Assembly: GCF_028369105.1 (NCBI RefSeq)
Contig: NZ_JAQNDO010000001.1
Span: 4,556,501-4,620,500 of the forward strand
Length of the DNA stretch: 64,000 nt
Origin: Polyangium mundeleinium
GTDB taxonomy: Bacteria; Myxococcota_A; Polyangia; Polyangiales; Polyangiaceae
Reading direction: 5' to 3'
The position numbers were made by a program, and so were the translations under genes. The number at the start of each line of letters is the position of its first letter. Positions within the stretch are counted from its first letter, which is position 1. The notes under the pieces are model-generated. The model did not search any database. It was not told where the DNA came from and saw nothing but the letters and a program-made list of their open reading frames with translations. Positions 28,976 to 39,732 of this stretch are shown here, one piece after another.

Positions 28976-31093
28976 ATGAGCACTGCGACCGACCCGACGG
29001 AGCCTCTCCCCGCTGGATGCCCTCTTCACGGGGCCATCGGCCCTCGCGCGCCCGAGGGGTTGTGCCCGCAGTGCCTGCTCGACCTCGATTGGGGGGACGA
29101 CGACGCCCCGGAAAGCCTGCCCGTGCAGTTCGGCCCTTATGAGCTCCTGGCCAGGCTCGGCGAGGGGGGCATGGGCGTGGTCTACAAAGCTCGGCAGGTG
29201 AGCGTCGATCGCGTCGTCGCGCTGAAGCGAATCCGCGACGGCGAGCTCGCCGACGCGAAGGCGAGGCGCCGCTTTTATCGCGAGGCGAGGGACGCAGCCA
29301 AGCTCGACCACGTGCACATCGTGCCCCTTTACGACGTGGGAGAGCACGACGGACAACCCTATTTCACGATGAAGTACATGCCAGGCGGGACGCTCGAAGA
29401 GGCACGAGCCCGCTTCGCCGAGCCACGGCGCGCCGCAGCGCTGATCGCCACCCTGGCCCGCGCGGTCCACGCCGGCCATCGCCAGCACATCATCCACCGA
29501 GATCTCAAGCCCGAGAACATCGTCTTCGACGATCACGGCGAGCCGTACATCACCGATTTCGGCATCGCCAAGCGCCTCGACCACAGCACCCGCACCATGA
29601 CCGGCACCATCCTGGGAACGGTCGGCTACGTGGCGCCCGAGCAGACGACCCGTGGTCACCCCCTGCGCGACAGCGCGACGGCCGATATCTGGAGCCTGGG
29701 CGTGATCCTTTACGAGTTGCTCGCGGGGCGGCGTCCGTTCGACGGTCCCACGCTGCTCGAGGTCATGCGCCGCACCCAGGAGGAGGAGCCCGTACCGCTC
29801 GAACGTCTGCGCCGGGACGTGAGCCGAGATCTGGCGACGGTATGTCTCACGTGTCTCCACAAGGATCCCGCGCGGAGGTACATCTCCGCCGAGGCCCTCG
29901 CGGACGATCTCGAACGATATCTGCGTGGCAAGCCGATCTGGGTGCGCCGGCCGAGCCCCGGCAGGCGCGCGCTCGCCTGGTGCCGCCGCCATCCCTTCAC
30001 CGCCGTTCTCCTCGGCGTCTCCGCGCTCGCGCTCGTCACCCTCACGGTCTGGTCCCTCGCGGGCACCCGCGCCCAGGAGCAGGCCCGCCGCGCGGAGGTG
30101 CTCGCCGCCAACCGTTATGCCGCCCGCGCCGTGGCCGGGACCGTGCTGGCCCTGCTCGACGAGTACGCCACGACCGTTGCAATGGAGGCGCAGGCGCCGC
30201 AGCTCACCACGGCGATGGCGCTCCACGATGGGGAGGCCCTCCAGGGGCTCTGCGAGGAGATTCGCGCGCGCCAAGCCGGTCTTGCCTACTGGTTCATCAT
30301 CGACGCGGGAGGCGCTCTTCAGGCCTACGTCCCTTCCGAGCAAAGCGACAAGCGCAGCGTGACCCATTTCGCGTTTCGAGATTACTTCCGCGGTGCCATG
30401 TCGCTCGCCGCGGACCGCCCCGCCTATATCTCGCGTGCCTTTCGCTCGGCGACGGACAAGCGATACAAAATCGCCATTGCGGCGCCCATCCGTGGCGTGG
30501 ACGGGCGGCCGCTGGGCCTGCTTGCCGCCGAGATCGCAACGGATCGACGCTTGGGCGCCCTCGAGTTGAGCGACGACCATCGCGTCGCCGTGCTCACGGT
30601 ACGCCGCGACCGCGACTCGGCCTCCGAGCCATTGCCCAAGGAGCACATCTTATGGGTGCACGGCGGCGTCGAGCACGGGGAGGGGGTCGTCGTGGAGAGT
30701 GATGCGCTGCGCCGACTCACGGCACGGCGTGATGCGGCGGGGGATGCGGGGAGGGATCAACTCCGCCTGCCCCCGCCGGACTGGGTCGAGCTCGACGAAG
30801 CGTATCGTGATCCGCTCGACCAGCGGGGGATTCGCGAGGCCGGGGGGCCCTGGTTGGTCGGTGTCGCGGCCGTCGGCCGCACGGAGCTTGCGGTCATGGT
30901 GCAGACGCGCGTGGAGGATGCCACGGCGCTCGATCGGACCCCGCTCCGCGTCTACGCAGCTTGGTCCGTGGGGGGCGTGCTCCTGTTGGTGGCGAGTCTT
31001 TTCGCGACCCTGCGCGGCACACGGCGGCGCGCGAGCGCTTCGTACCCTGACCCGAGGGGGTCGCCGCGTGTCGACCGCCTCGGGTCACGATGA
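28976..31093 (+). CDS. Transmembrane Ser/Thr protein kinase with extracytoplasmic Cache-like sensor
   Basis: 705 residues. The N-terminus has a CxxH...CxxC zinc-ribbon-like motif (CPLHG, CPQC). The kinase domain (about 50-320) is intact: 'GEGGMGVVYKA', 'VALKRI', 'HRDLKPEN', 'DFGIAK', 'APE'. TM1 is at about 343-365. A Cache-type sensor of about 270 residues follows ('AYWFIIDAGGALQAYVP', 'YISRAFRSATDKRYKIAIA', 'PIRGVDGRPLGLLAAEIA'), and TM2 at about 662-684 precedes a short tail. Extracellular ligand sensing should control the kinase. The last 16 or so codons lie in the first unit of the 43-bp array, so the array has supplied the C-terminus. ATG 28976 is chosen over an upstream in-frame ATG at 28946. 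Confidence 0.9.
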   Translation: MSTATDPTEPLPAGCPLHGAIGPRAPEGLCPQCLLDLDWGDDDAPESLPVQFGPYELLARLGEGGMGVVYKARQVSVDRVVALKRIRDGELADAKARRRFYREARDAAKLDHVHIVPLYDVGEHDGQPYFTMKYMPGGTLEEARARFAEPRRAAALIATLARAVHAGHRQHIIHRDLKPENIVFDDHGEPYITDFGIAKRLDHSTRTMTGTILGTVGYVAPEQTTRGHPLRDSATADIWSLGVILYELLAGRRPFDGPTLLEVMRRTQEEEPVPLERLRRDVSRDLATVCLTCLHKDPARRYISAEALADDLERYLRGKPIWVRRPSPGRRALAWCRRHPFTAVLLGVSALALVTLTVWSLAGTRAQEQARRAEVLAANRYAARAVAGTVLALLDEYATTVAMEAQAPQLTTAMALHDGEALQGLCEEIRARQAGLAYWFIIDAGGALQAYVPSEQSDKRSVTHFAFRDYFRGAMSLAADRPAYISRAFRSATDKRYKIAIAAPIRGVDGRPLGLLAAEIATDRRLGALELSDDHRVAVLTVRRDRDSASEPLPKEHILWVHGGVEHGEGVVVESDALRRLTARRDAAGDAGRDQLRLPPPDWVELDEAYRDPLDQRGIREAGGPWLVGVAAVGRTELAVMVQTRVEDATALDRTPLRVYAAWSVGGVLLLVASLFATLRGTRRRASASYPDPRGSPRVDRLGSR

Positions 31094-31330
31094 CTCGAGG
31101 GGGTCGCCGCGCGTCGACCGCCTCGGTCGACGATGACCGGCGGGTGTCGCCGCGTGTCGACCCCTTCGGTCCACGATGACTTGCGGGTGTCGCCGCGCGT
31201 CGACCTCCTCGGTCCACGATGACCGGCAGGGGTCGCCGAGCGTCGACCCCCTCGGTCCACGATGACTTGCAGGTGTCGCCGCGCGTCGACCCCCTCTGTC
31301 CACGACGACCCGCGGGTGTCGACGCGAGGC
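31045..31330. repeat. 43-bp tandem repeat array 2 (about 6.5 units)
   Basis: The marker GATGAC (GACGAC in the last unit) occurs at 31089, 31132, 31175, 31218, 31261 and 31304, exactly 43 bp apart each time. The unit core is GTCGCCGCGCGTCGACC. The array begins inside the 3' end of the sensor kinase gene and ends at the convergent lipoprotein gene. The unit sequence is unrelated to array 1 at 4380-4660, but the period is the same. There are no variable spacers, so it is not a CRISPR. Open frames through it are by-products of the repeat. Confidence 0.92.
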
Positions 31331-31340
31331 GAGGGGCGTT

Positions 31341-32387
31341 TCAGCGCTCGAGTACGACCACCTCGATGCCGCCCTGGGCCTTCTTTCGGCTCGTGTAGAG
31401 CTCGCAGCCCTTGGGGGTGATGCCGATGGGCACGAGGTCCGTCCCCGGGTAGACGACGACGGGCGGAGCCGCCTCGCTCGGCAGCGCATTCGGCCAGCGT
31501 TGCTCGATGATCCCCGAGCCTCCGCCCGTGATCGTGGCTTGCGTGAAATAGAACCGCTCCTTCGTCGGGTTCCGCCGGACCGCGAGCCCTTTCCAGTCGC
31601 TCGTCCCCGCATTGCCGAGCGTCGCGACCGGGGACCAGGTGTTCGAGATGTCCGGGATCTCCCAGACCTCCGAACCGGCGCGCGTGTAGGTGTACTGCGT
31701 GGAAGGCGAGCCGTTCGTGAGGACGCGGGTGACCGAGTCGGTCGGTCCGAGCGGCGGGAGATTGTAGGTCGAGATTGTCGGATTGGGCTGGTCACCCGTG
31801 ATGAGGTGATAAAGCGGGTTGGTCGTGAGTTTCCCGAGGACCATCGAGCCTACCATCGAGCTCGGCGGCGCCTCGAGCTCGTAGTACACCGGTTTGTTGA
31901 ACTTGATCGTGAGGTCCCCCATCAGGAACACGTCCTCCGCGTGCTGAAGGATGCGCGCCGGGGATCCCGGGGTGTAGAAGGAGAATACCAGGTTGTACGG
32001 GTCATACCCCGCGGTCGTGTAGGTCGAGGGCAAGGGGATGGTCGATTTGACCGAAAACTCCGTGCCGATGCAGTCCCCGTTGCCCCCGCCGCCCCCGCCG
32101 CCCGTGCCGGAGCTCGAGGACGAACTCGACGAGGCGCTCGCGCTCGACGAGCTCGAAGCGGTGCTCGACGAGCTCGACGACGAGGAGCTCGCGCTCGAGG
32201 AGCTCGAGCTCGAAGCGCTCGCGCCCCCGGCTCCGCCGGCGGAGCTCGAGGTGGGCGAGCCCCACGCCTCACCACCCTCACCACCTGATCCGGAGGCGCC
32301 TCCCGTCGAGCACCCATAACCGAGGGCGATCGCGCAAACAGCAGGAACAATCGGCCACAATCGACTTACGAGGATGAATGAGCTCAT
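31341..32387 (-). CDS. Ser-rich lipoprotein, unknown function
   Basis: 348 residues from ATG 32387. The signal peptide has the lipobox LGYGC. A low-complexity spacer of about 75 residues follows (Gly/Ala, then long Ser runs, then Gly), and then a 250-residue mature domain with beta-propeller-like strands ('GYDPYNLVFSFYTPGSPA', 'NALPSEAAPPVVVYPG'). It ends 'GCELYTSRKKAQGGIEVVVLER'-like strands (residues 327-348). The Ser tract is written with repeated GAGCTCGA on the plus strand, prone to slippage. It may be a surface lipoprotein. A GTG 7 codons upstream is a possible but less likely start. Confidence 0.75.
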   Translation of the reverse strand: MSSFILVSRLWPIVPAVCAIALGYGCSTGGASGSGGEGGEAWGSPTSSSAGGAGGASASSSSSSSASSSSSSSSSTASSSSSASASSSSSSSSGTGGGGGGGNGDCIGTEFSVKSTIPLPSTYTTAGYDPYNLVFSFYTPGSPARILQHAEDVFLMGDLTIKFNKPVYYELEAPPSSMVGSMVLGKLTTNPLYHLITGDQPNPTISTYNLPPLGPTDSVTRVLTNGSPSTQYTYTRAGSEVWEIPDISNTWSPVATLGNAGTSDWKGLAVRRNPTKERFYFTQATITGGGSGIIEQRWPNALPSEAAPPVVVYPGTDLVPIGITPKGCELYTSRKKAQGGIEVVVLER

Positions 32388-32463
32388 TGGCTCATGCAAA
32401 CCGAGCACCCTGGGCCTGTCAACCTTTTGTCAAGTAGACGCCAATGTTCCTCGTCTCCGCCGA

Positions 32464-33093
32464 TCAGCGTTCATCCCGGGGCCTCCACGAGAGCACGAAA
32501 TCACAATCGCCCTTTTCCAGATCGAGCCCCTGCACCTCGACCGTGCCTTCCACCCCGGCAAAATCGAGCGCAGCTTCCCAGCAACCCACCAGCAGCTCGA
32601 CCACCGTCCCGCTCCGGAACACCGCGACCGGAAACCCGCGCAGCCGGAGCGCGCATGTGCATTCGCCGAGGTTCTCGTAGACCAGCCGGCCCGCATTCTC
32701 CGCGATGAGCTCGCGGCCGCGCGGGACAAAGCGCAGCAAGGATTGTGGCGTGAAGCCGACCCGGCGCAGGAAGCTGTCGACGACCGCGCGGAGGAGCGGG
32801 TTCTCGAAATAACGATTCATACAGCGCCGGAAGAGCTTGCGCGTGTCCGGATCCCCGAGCTCCGCGCGCAGCGCTTCGAGCAGGTCGTAATAAGGCTCGG
32901 GCAGGAGCCATTGCACGGCGATGGCGTCGCGGATCGTCGCGAGCGACGCAGGGGCCGTGCGCGCGAGGATGCGATCCCGCACGGAGGGATCGAGCGCCTC
33001 GACCTCGCGGAGCATGGCCTGCGCGAAGCTCGCGCGGGTTCGTTGCGGGGCGGGGCGGGAAGGACGAAGAGCGGAGGACGGATCGTCAAGCAC
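32464..33093 (-). CDS. Myxobacterial small conserved protein (DUF2378-like), third gene of the ATPase operon
   Basis: 209 residues from GTG 33093, which overlaps the preceding stop by 8 bp; the longer open frame would lie wholly inside that gene. Segments 'AMLREVEALDPSVRDRIL', 'MNRYFENPLLRAVVDSFLRR', 'SLLRFVPRGRELI' and 'VFRSGTVVELLVGCWEAAL' give an alpha/beta layout like the DUF2378 (TIGR02265) proteins that myxobacteria carry in many copies. The match is by layout and I am not certain of it. As the last gene of a tightly overlapped three-gene operon it may work with the ATPase and TOPRIM-like proteins, or simply be co-transcribed. Confidence 0.6.
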   Translation of the reverse strand: MLDDPSSALRPSRPAPQRTRASFAQAMLREVEALDPSVRDRILARTAPASLATIRDAIAVQWLLPEPYYDLLEALRAELGDPDTRKLFRRCMNRYFENPLLRAVVDSFLRRVGFTPQSLLRFVPRGRELIAENAGRLVYENLGECTCALRLRGFPVAVFRSGTVVELLVGCWEAALDFAGVEGTVEVQGLDLEKGDCDFVLSWRPRDER

Positions 33094-33838
33094 GCGTGGG
33101 GGCCCCGGCGTCGGCAAGTCGTTGGAGGAGCTGGGCGATCGAGAGGAGATCGGGCACGCGGCCGAGGAGCCGGTCGAGGGCGGTGCGCGAGGCCTCGTCG
33201 AGTGCATCGTCACGCGGCACGCTGCCCTTGCGATGGGGCGGCGCGCCCCCGGCCGCGAGCATCTTTTCGAGGCACCCCTGGGGCTTGCGGAAGTGCTCCA
33301 CGAACAGCTCCGACGGGAGGCTTCCGGGGATGGGGTCGCAGCCGCGGAGGAAGGCGGCGAGCGCTTCCCGGTTGCGGCACTGGAGCTTCTGGAGCGCGGG
33401 ATCGACGTCGTGTGCGGCGATGAGGAGCGATTCGGAGTTCCAGCGGAGGAAGTGGCCGTGGATGCGATCGGGGTCGAAGTTCGTCGAGGAGCGGAGCTTC
33501 ACCGTCCAGGCGTTGCTCGCGCGCGTCACCCAGCCGTCGGTCGGCGCGGGGGCTTTCGGAGGAGCCTCGATCGGGCAGCACGTGGTGGCCTTGTCGGCAT
33601 CGGCGATGCAGACGAGGTAATCGATGGGGCCACGGCTCCCGGGCGAGCCTTGTTTCGCCGCAGACGGCCACTGGTCACGGATGAAGGGCGCGAAGCCGCC
33701 GTGTCCTCGTACGCCGTGCCGATGGAGCTCCGGCGTGCTCGCTCCGGTATCGCCGAGCGTGTGCCGGAGGGCGCGCCGCAGGCACTGGTCGAGCTTGGCG
33801 TTGTGCTGGTCCTCCCAGCAGACGAGGATCCGGGTCAT
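33086..33838 (-). CDS. TOPRIM-like/DUF4276-like protein, partner of the AAA ATPase
   Basis: 250 residues from ATG 33838, overlapping the ATPase stop as ATGA. 'ILVCWEDQ' places a Glu at residue 9 after a beta strand. 'DYLVCIADADKA' places a DxD at 80/82. Glu followed about 70 residues later by DxD is the metal-binding pattern of TOPRIM folds, as in OLD nucleases and DUF4276 proteins. The C-terminal half is helical and charged. OLD-family proteins join an ATPase and a TOPRIM in one chain; here they would be split between two coupled genes (inference). No other nuclease motif is seen. The fold call rests on the two acidic motifs and operon context. Confidence 0.5.
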   Translation of the reverse strand: MTRILVCWEDQHNAKLDQCLRRALRHTLGDTGASTPELHRHGVRGHGGFAPFIRDQWPSAAKQGSPGSRGPIDYLVCIADADKATTCCPIEAPPKAPAPTDGWVTRASNAWTVKLRSSTNFDPDRIHGHFLRWNSESLLIAAHDVDPALQKLQCRNREALAAFLRGCDPIPGSLPSELFVEHFRKPQGCLEKMLAAGGAPPHRKGSVPRDDALDEASRTALDRLLGRVPDLLSIAQLLQRLADAGAPTRA

Positions 33839-35037
33839 GAGAGAGGGTCGTCCGCGTTCGCCGGGTCCAGGTGCCCTTGGGCGCGGAGCTCCTGGAGTGA
33901 GTAATGCTCGCGCCACTCGTCGAGCGCCTCCCTGTTCAGCATGCGCAGCTTCACACCTTCCGCCGTGGGCTCACAGATGCGAATGCTGCCGGCGGGATCC
34001 GAGAGGTAATCGAGGAAGCGGTCGGAGTGGGTAGTCACGAAGACGGCGGTGTGCTCCGAGGCGCGTTCCAGGAGGTAGACGATGCGGCGCAGGGCTGAGG
34101 GGTGGAGATGGCGATCTGGCTCGTCGAAGGCCAGGGCCATGGTGGGCTCTGGGGAAAGAATGGCGGCGAGCAAGCAAAGGTAGGTGGCCATGCCTTCAGA
34201 CATCTGGTGGCCAGAAAAGCGCGTGCTTGGGTATCGCTTGTCGCGGAACTGGAGCGAGATGCGCCCTCCGGTGTGCTCAGGCGGAAATTCCAGACGATCG
34301 ACGAACGGGAATTCGGAGCGGAGTGCGTAGAGGAGCTCGTTCCACGCATGTTCGTCTTCGTTCTCTTTGATGAAGTAGAGCGCGTTGACCAAGGCGAGCC
34401 CTCTACGATCAATGTGCGGTTCCATGGAGAGAACTCCGCCATCGAACGGCGAGAACTTCCCTTCTTGAGGGCTTCGGGTCCAAAGCGGCGTCGTCAAGAA
34501 GCCATCGTAGATACGAATACTCGACAAGGCCGACTGCAGGCCGGCCAGGGATGGATACGATGCCACCTGACGGACCGATTCGAAGGAGAGTTCATGCAGT
34601 GAGATGGCTTGATCCTCGAATACCTGCCTGCGCTCATTCCACAGGACGAGGTTGCCCGCCTGACGATCGACGAGGGCGTTCGGCACAACCCCCGGCGAGG
34701 GCCGCTTCTCGAGAATTTCTTGAGTAATGCGACCAGGCGAGCACGCCCCCATGCCGTAATGCAAAATGGGATCGTTCGGCGAAAACTCGATATCCAGATC
34801 GATGCGCGTCTCCTCTACGTCTGGAGCGCTCGTCATCAAGGACCAGAAGCCGTCGAAGGCGTGGCACCCAGCCACGAACCCCGCGCCTGCCCACCGCGAC
34901 AGCAAATCCAGCACTTGAATCACGCTGCTCTTGCCGGATCCGTTCGGGCCGATCAGCACGATGGGCTTGCCCGGCTCGACGTCGATCGTCACGTCGCGCA
35001 GCAGGCGGAAGTTTTTGACGGACAACTTGCGGAGCAT
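33835..35037 (-). CDS. AAA_21/OLD-like (SMC-type) ATPase
   Basis: 400 residues. It opens 'LRKLSVKNFRLLRDVTIDV', the usual first strands of RecF/OLD-type ATPases. Walker A is 'GPNGSGKSSVIQ', the signature-like helix is 'GHQMSEGMATYLCLLAAI' and Walker B is 'MALAFDEPDRHLHPSALR', followed by 'AVFVTTHSDRFLDYL' (switch His). There is no C-terminal TOPRIM domain, unlike GajA or OLD. Such stand-alone AAA_21 ATPases usually work with a nuclease or TOPRIM partner in phage defence. The start is ATG 35037. It leads the overlapping three-gene minus-strand operon. Confidence 0.88.
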   Translation of the reverse strand: MLRKLSVKNFRLLRDVTIDVEPGKPIVLIGPNGSGKSSVIQVLDLLSRWAGAGFVAGCHAFDGFWSLMTSAPDVEETRIDLDIEFSPNDPILHYGMGACSPGRITQEILEKRPSPGVVPNALVDRQAGNLVLWNERRQVFEDQAISLHELSFESVRQVASYPSLAGLQSALSSIRIYDGFLTTPLWTRSPQEGKFSPFDGGVLSMEPHIDRRGLALVNALYFIKENEDEHAWNELLYALRSEFPFVDRLEFPPEHTGGRISLQFRDKRYPSTRFSGHQMSEGMATYLCLLAAILSPEPTMALAFDEPDRHLHPSALRRIVYLLERASEHTAVFVTTHSDRFLDYLSDPAGSIRICEPTAEGVKLRMLNREALDEWREHYSLQELRAQGHLDPANADDPLS

Positions 35038-35084
35038 CGCGACGCGCAGCCTACCCGAAAGCAGGCTGCGTCGCACACGTCAGC

Positions 35085-36323
35085 TCATCGCAACCCACAT
35101 CCCACCGTGACCGCCTGATCCACCGTCGCGCGCTCGATCTTCCTCGTATCCGCGTCCACCGTGACCCGCACCTGCACGCTGCCGCCGAGCCCCACGCGCG
35201 CCACGCCCTTGAGCAGGTCGCCAATCAGCCCGCTCGCGTGCGCGCCGATCACCGAGGCGCCGAGCTCCGAGCAGGGGACCGCGCCGTCGAGGGTCATCTT
35301 GATCCGCGCCGCCAGGCCCTCGCGTTTCACCGTGCCGGGGCCGGCCAGCTTGAACGCGCCCGCGTCGACCGTCGCCTTCGAGATGCGCACGTCCGTGAGG
35401 TTCGGCGTGGTCTCGAACGTGGCCCCGAGCTTCGTCTTGCTCCCGAAGACGATGCCGTCGAGCTCCTTCGGGTGCGGCGGCACCCAGCCCTTCACCTCGA
35501 ACGACGCCGTGCCCGTGTACATCCCCTTCGCCTCGGGACCCCCGAGCGTCACCGCCACCGTCCCCTCCACCAAAGCGCCACGCAGATCCGCAGGGACCGA
35601 GAGCGAGCGCGCGCGGGCGAGGTCGTCGACCTTGGTGGAAGGCAACGTCGCCGTGAGCCGCATCGGCTTCGAGGTCGTGTCGAGCGCGAGCCGCAGCGGC
35701 GCGGCCTCGGCCGTCTTCGCGCCGAGCCAGATCGAGGCCGGATCCTTGCCGTTCCAGCGCGCGCCGAGGAGGCCCAGGTTCGTCCCCTCGAACGCCACCG
35801 TGCCCTCGAACGCGCCTTCGTCGCCGCGCGCCTTCGTCGCTTGGCCGGCGAGCACGAGCCACGGCGACTCTTTCGCGCCCCACGTCACGGTGACGTTGGC
35901 CGTCGTCGGCAAATCGAGGGCGCCCGGGTGGGCGTTGCTCCACGCGTCGAGGGCTTCGAGGCGCTCGTCCAGGGGGAGCGCCAGCGTGACCTCCACGTTG
36001 CGCGCGTCGATCCGCGTCGGCGAGAGGCCGTCGAGGTCCACGGCGATCCACGGGGACGCAGCCGTGAAGCCGGCGACGCCTTCGAGTTTGGCCGTGGCGC
36101 CGCGGAGCACGACGCGGCCCCACTTCGGGCTGAAGTCCTCGAACGTGAGCTCGATGCCACGCGCCCGCGCTTCTTTTTCGATCCACCACCGGGCAAGCGG
36201 GCGGTGGCCGAGCCCTACACCGAGGCCGACCGCCGCGGACAGGACGAGCACGAAAGCCACGATCCGCCGCCCTCGCGGGCTCTTCTTCGGGGGCTCCGGG
36301 GCCGTGTCGGGCAGCGTGTCCAT
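35085..36323 (-). CDS. AsmA/DUF3971-like membrane-anchored protein
   Basis: 412 residues. A basic Pro-rich start and one TM anchor at about 20-42 precede a long repetitive beta region of alternating strands ('LTFEDFSPKWGRVVLRGA', 'FTAASPWIAVDLDGLS', 'IDARNVEVTLALP'). This is how AsmA/TamB/YhdP-like periplasmic beta-groove proteins begin, so a role at the envelope, perhaps lipid transport, is plausible. The C-terminal 'GDLLKGVARVGLGGSVQVRV' resembles the type II secretion GspN-like beta fold, another possibility. It is separate from the ATPase operon (47 bp gap) but on the same strand. Confidence 0.55.
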   Translation of the reverse strand: MDTLPDTAPEPPKKSPRGRRIVAFVLVLSAAVGLGVGLGHRPLARWWIEKEARARGIELTFEDFSPKWGRVVLRGATAKLEGVAGFTAASPWIAVDLDGLSPTRIDARNVEVTLALPLDERLEALDAWSNAHPGALDLPTTANVTVTWGAKESPWLVLAGQATKARGDEGAFEGTVAFEGTNLGLLGARWNGKDPASIWLGAKTAEAAPLRLALDTTSKPMRLTATLPSTKVDDLARARSLSVPADLRGALVEGTVAVTLGGPEAKGMYTGTASFEVKGWVPPHPKELDGIVFGSKTKLGATFETTPNLTDVRISKATVDAGAFKLAGPGTVKREGLAARIKMTLDGAVPCSELGASVIGAHASGLIGDLLKGVARVGLGGSVQVRVTVDADTRKIERATVDQAVTVGCGLR

Positions 36324-36416
36324 ACAGGATCCCTGCTAGCACGTCGGGGACGACGAGAGCGTGCCCGTGTTCCGCATGGTGAAAGGGCGTGCCTCGGACG
36401 TATACTGCGCGCCATC

Positions 36417-39713
<3,297 letters not shown>

Positions 39714-39732
39714 CTCCCGGACGCGGCGCGCG

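Noticed and set aside
31045-31330. CRISPR array downstream of the sensor kinase
   Set aside because: Exact 43-bp tandem units without spacers and no cas genes in the window.
33094-33213. Longer N-terminus for the third gene of the ATPase operon
   Set aside because: It lies inside the TOPRIM-like gene, is Ser/Pro-rich and non-protein-like, and a GTG at 33093 gives the usual short operon overlap.
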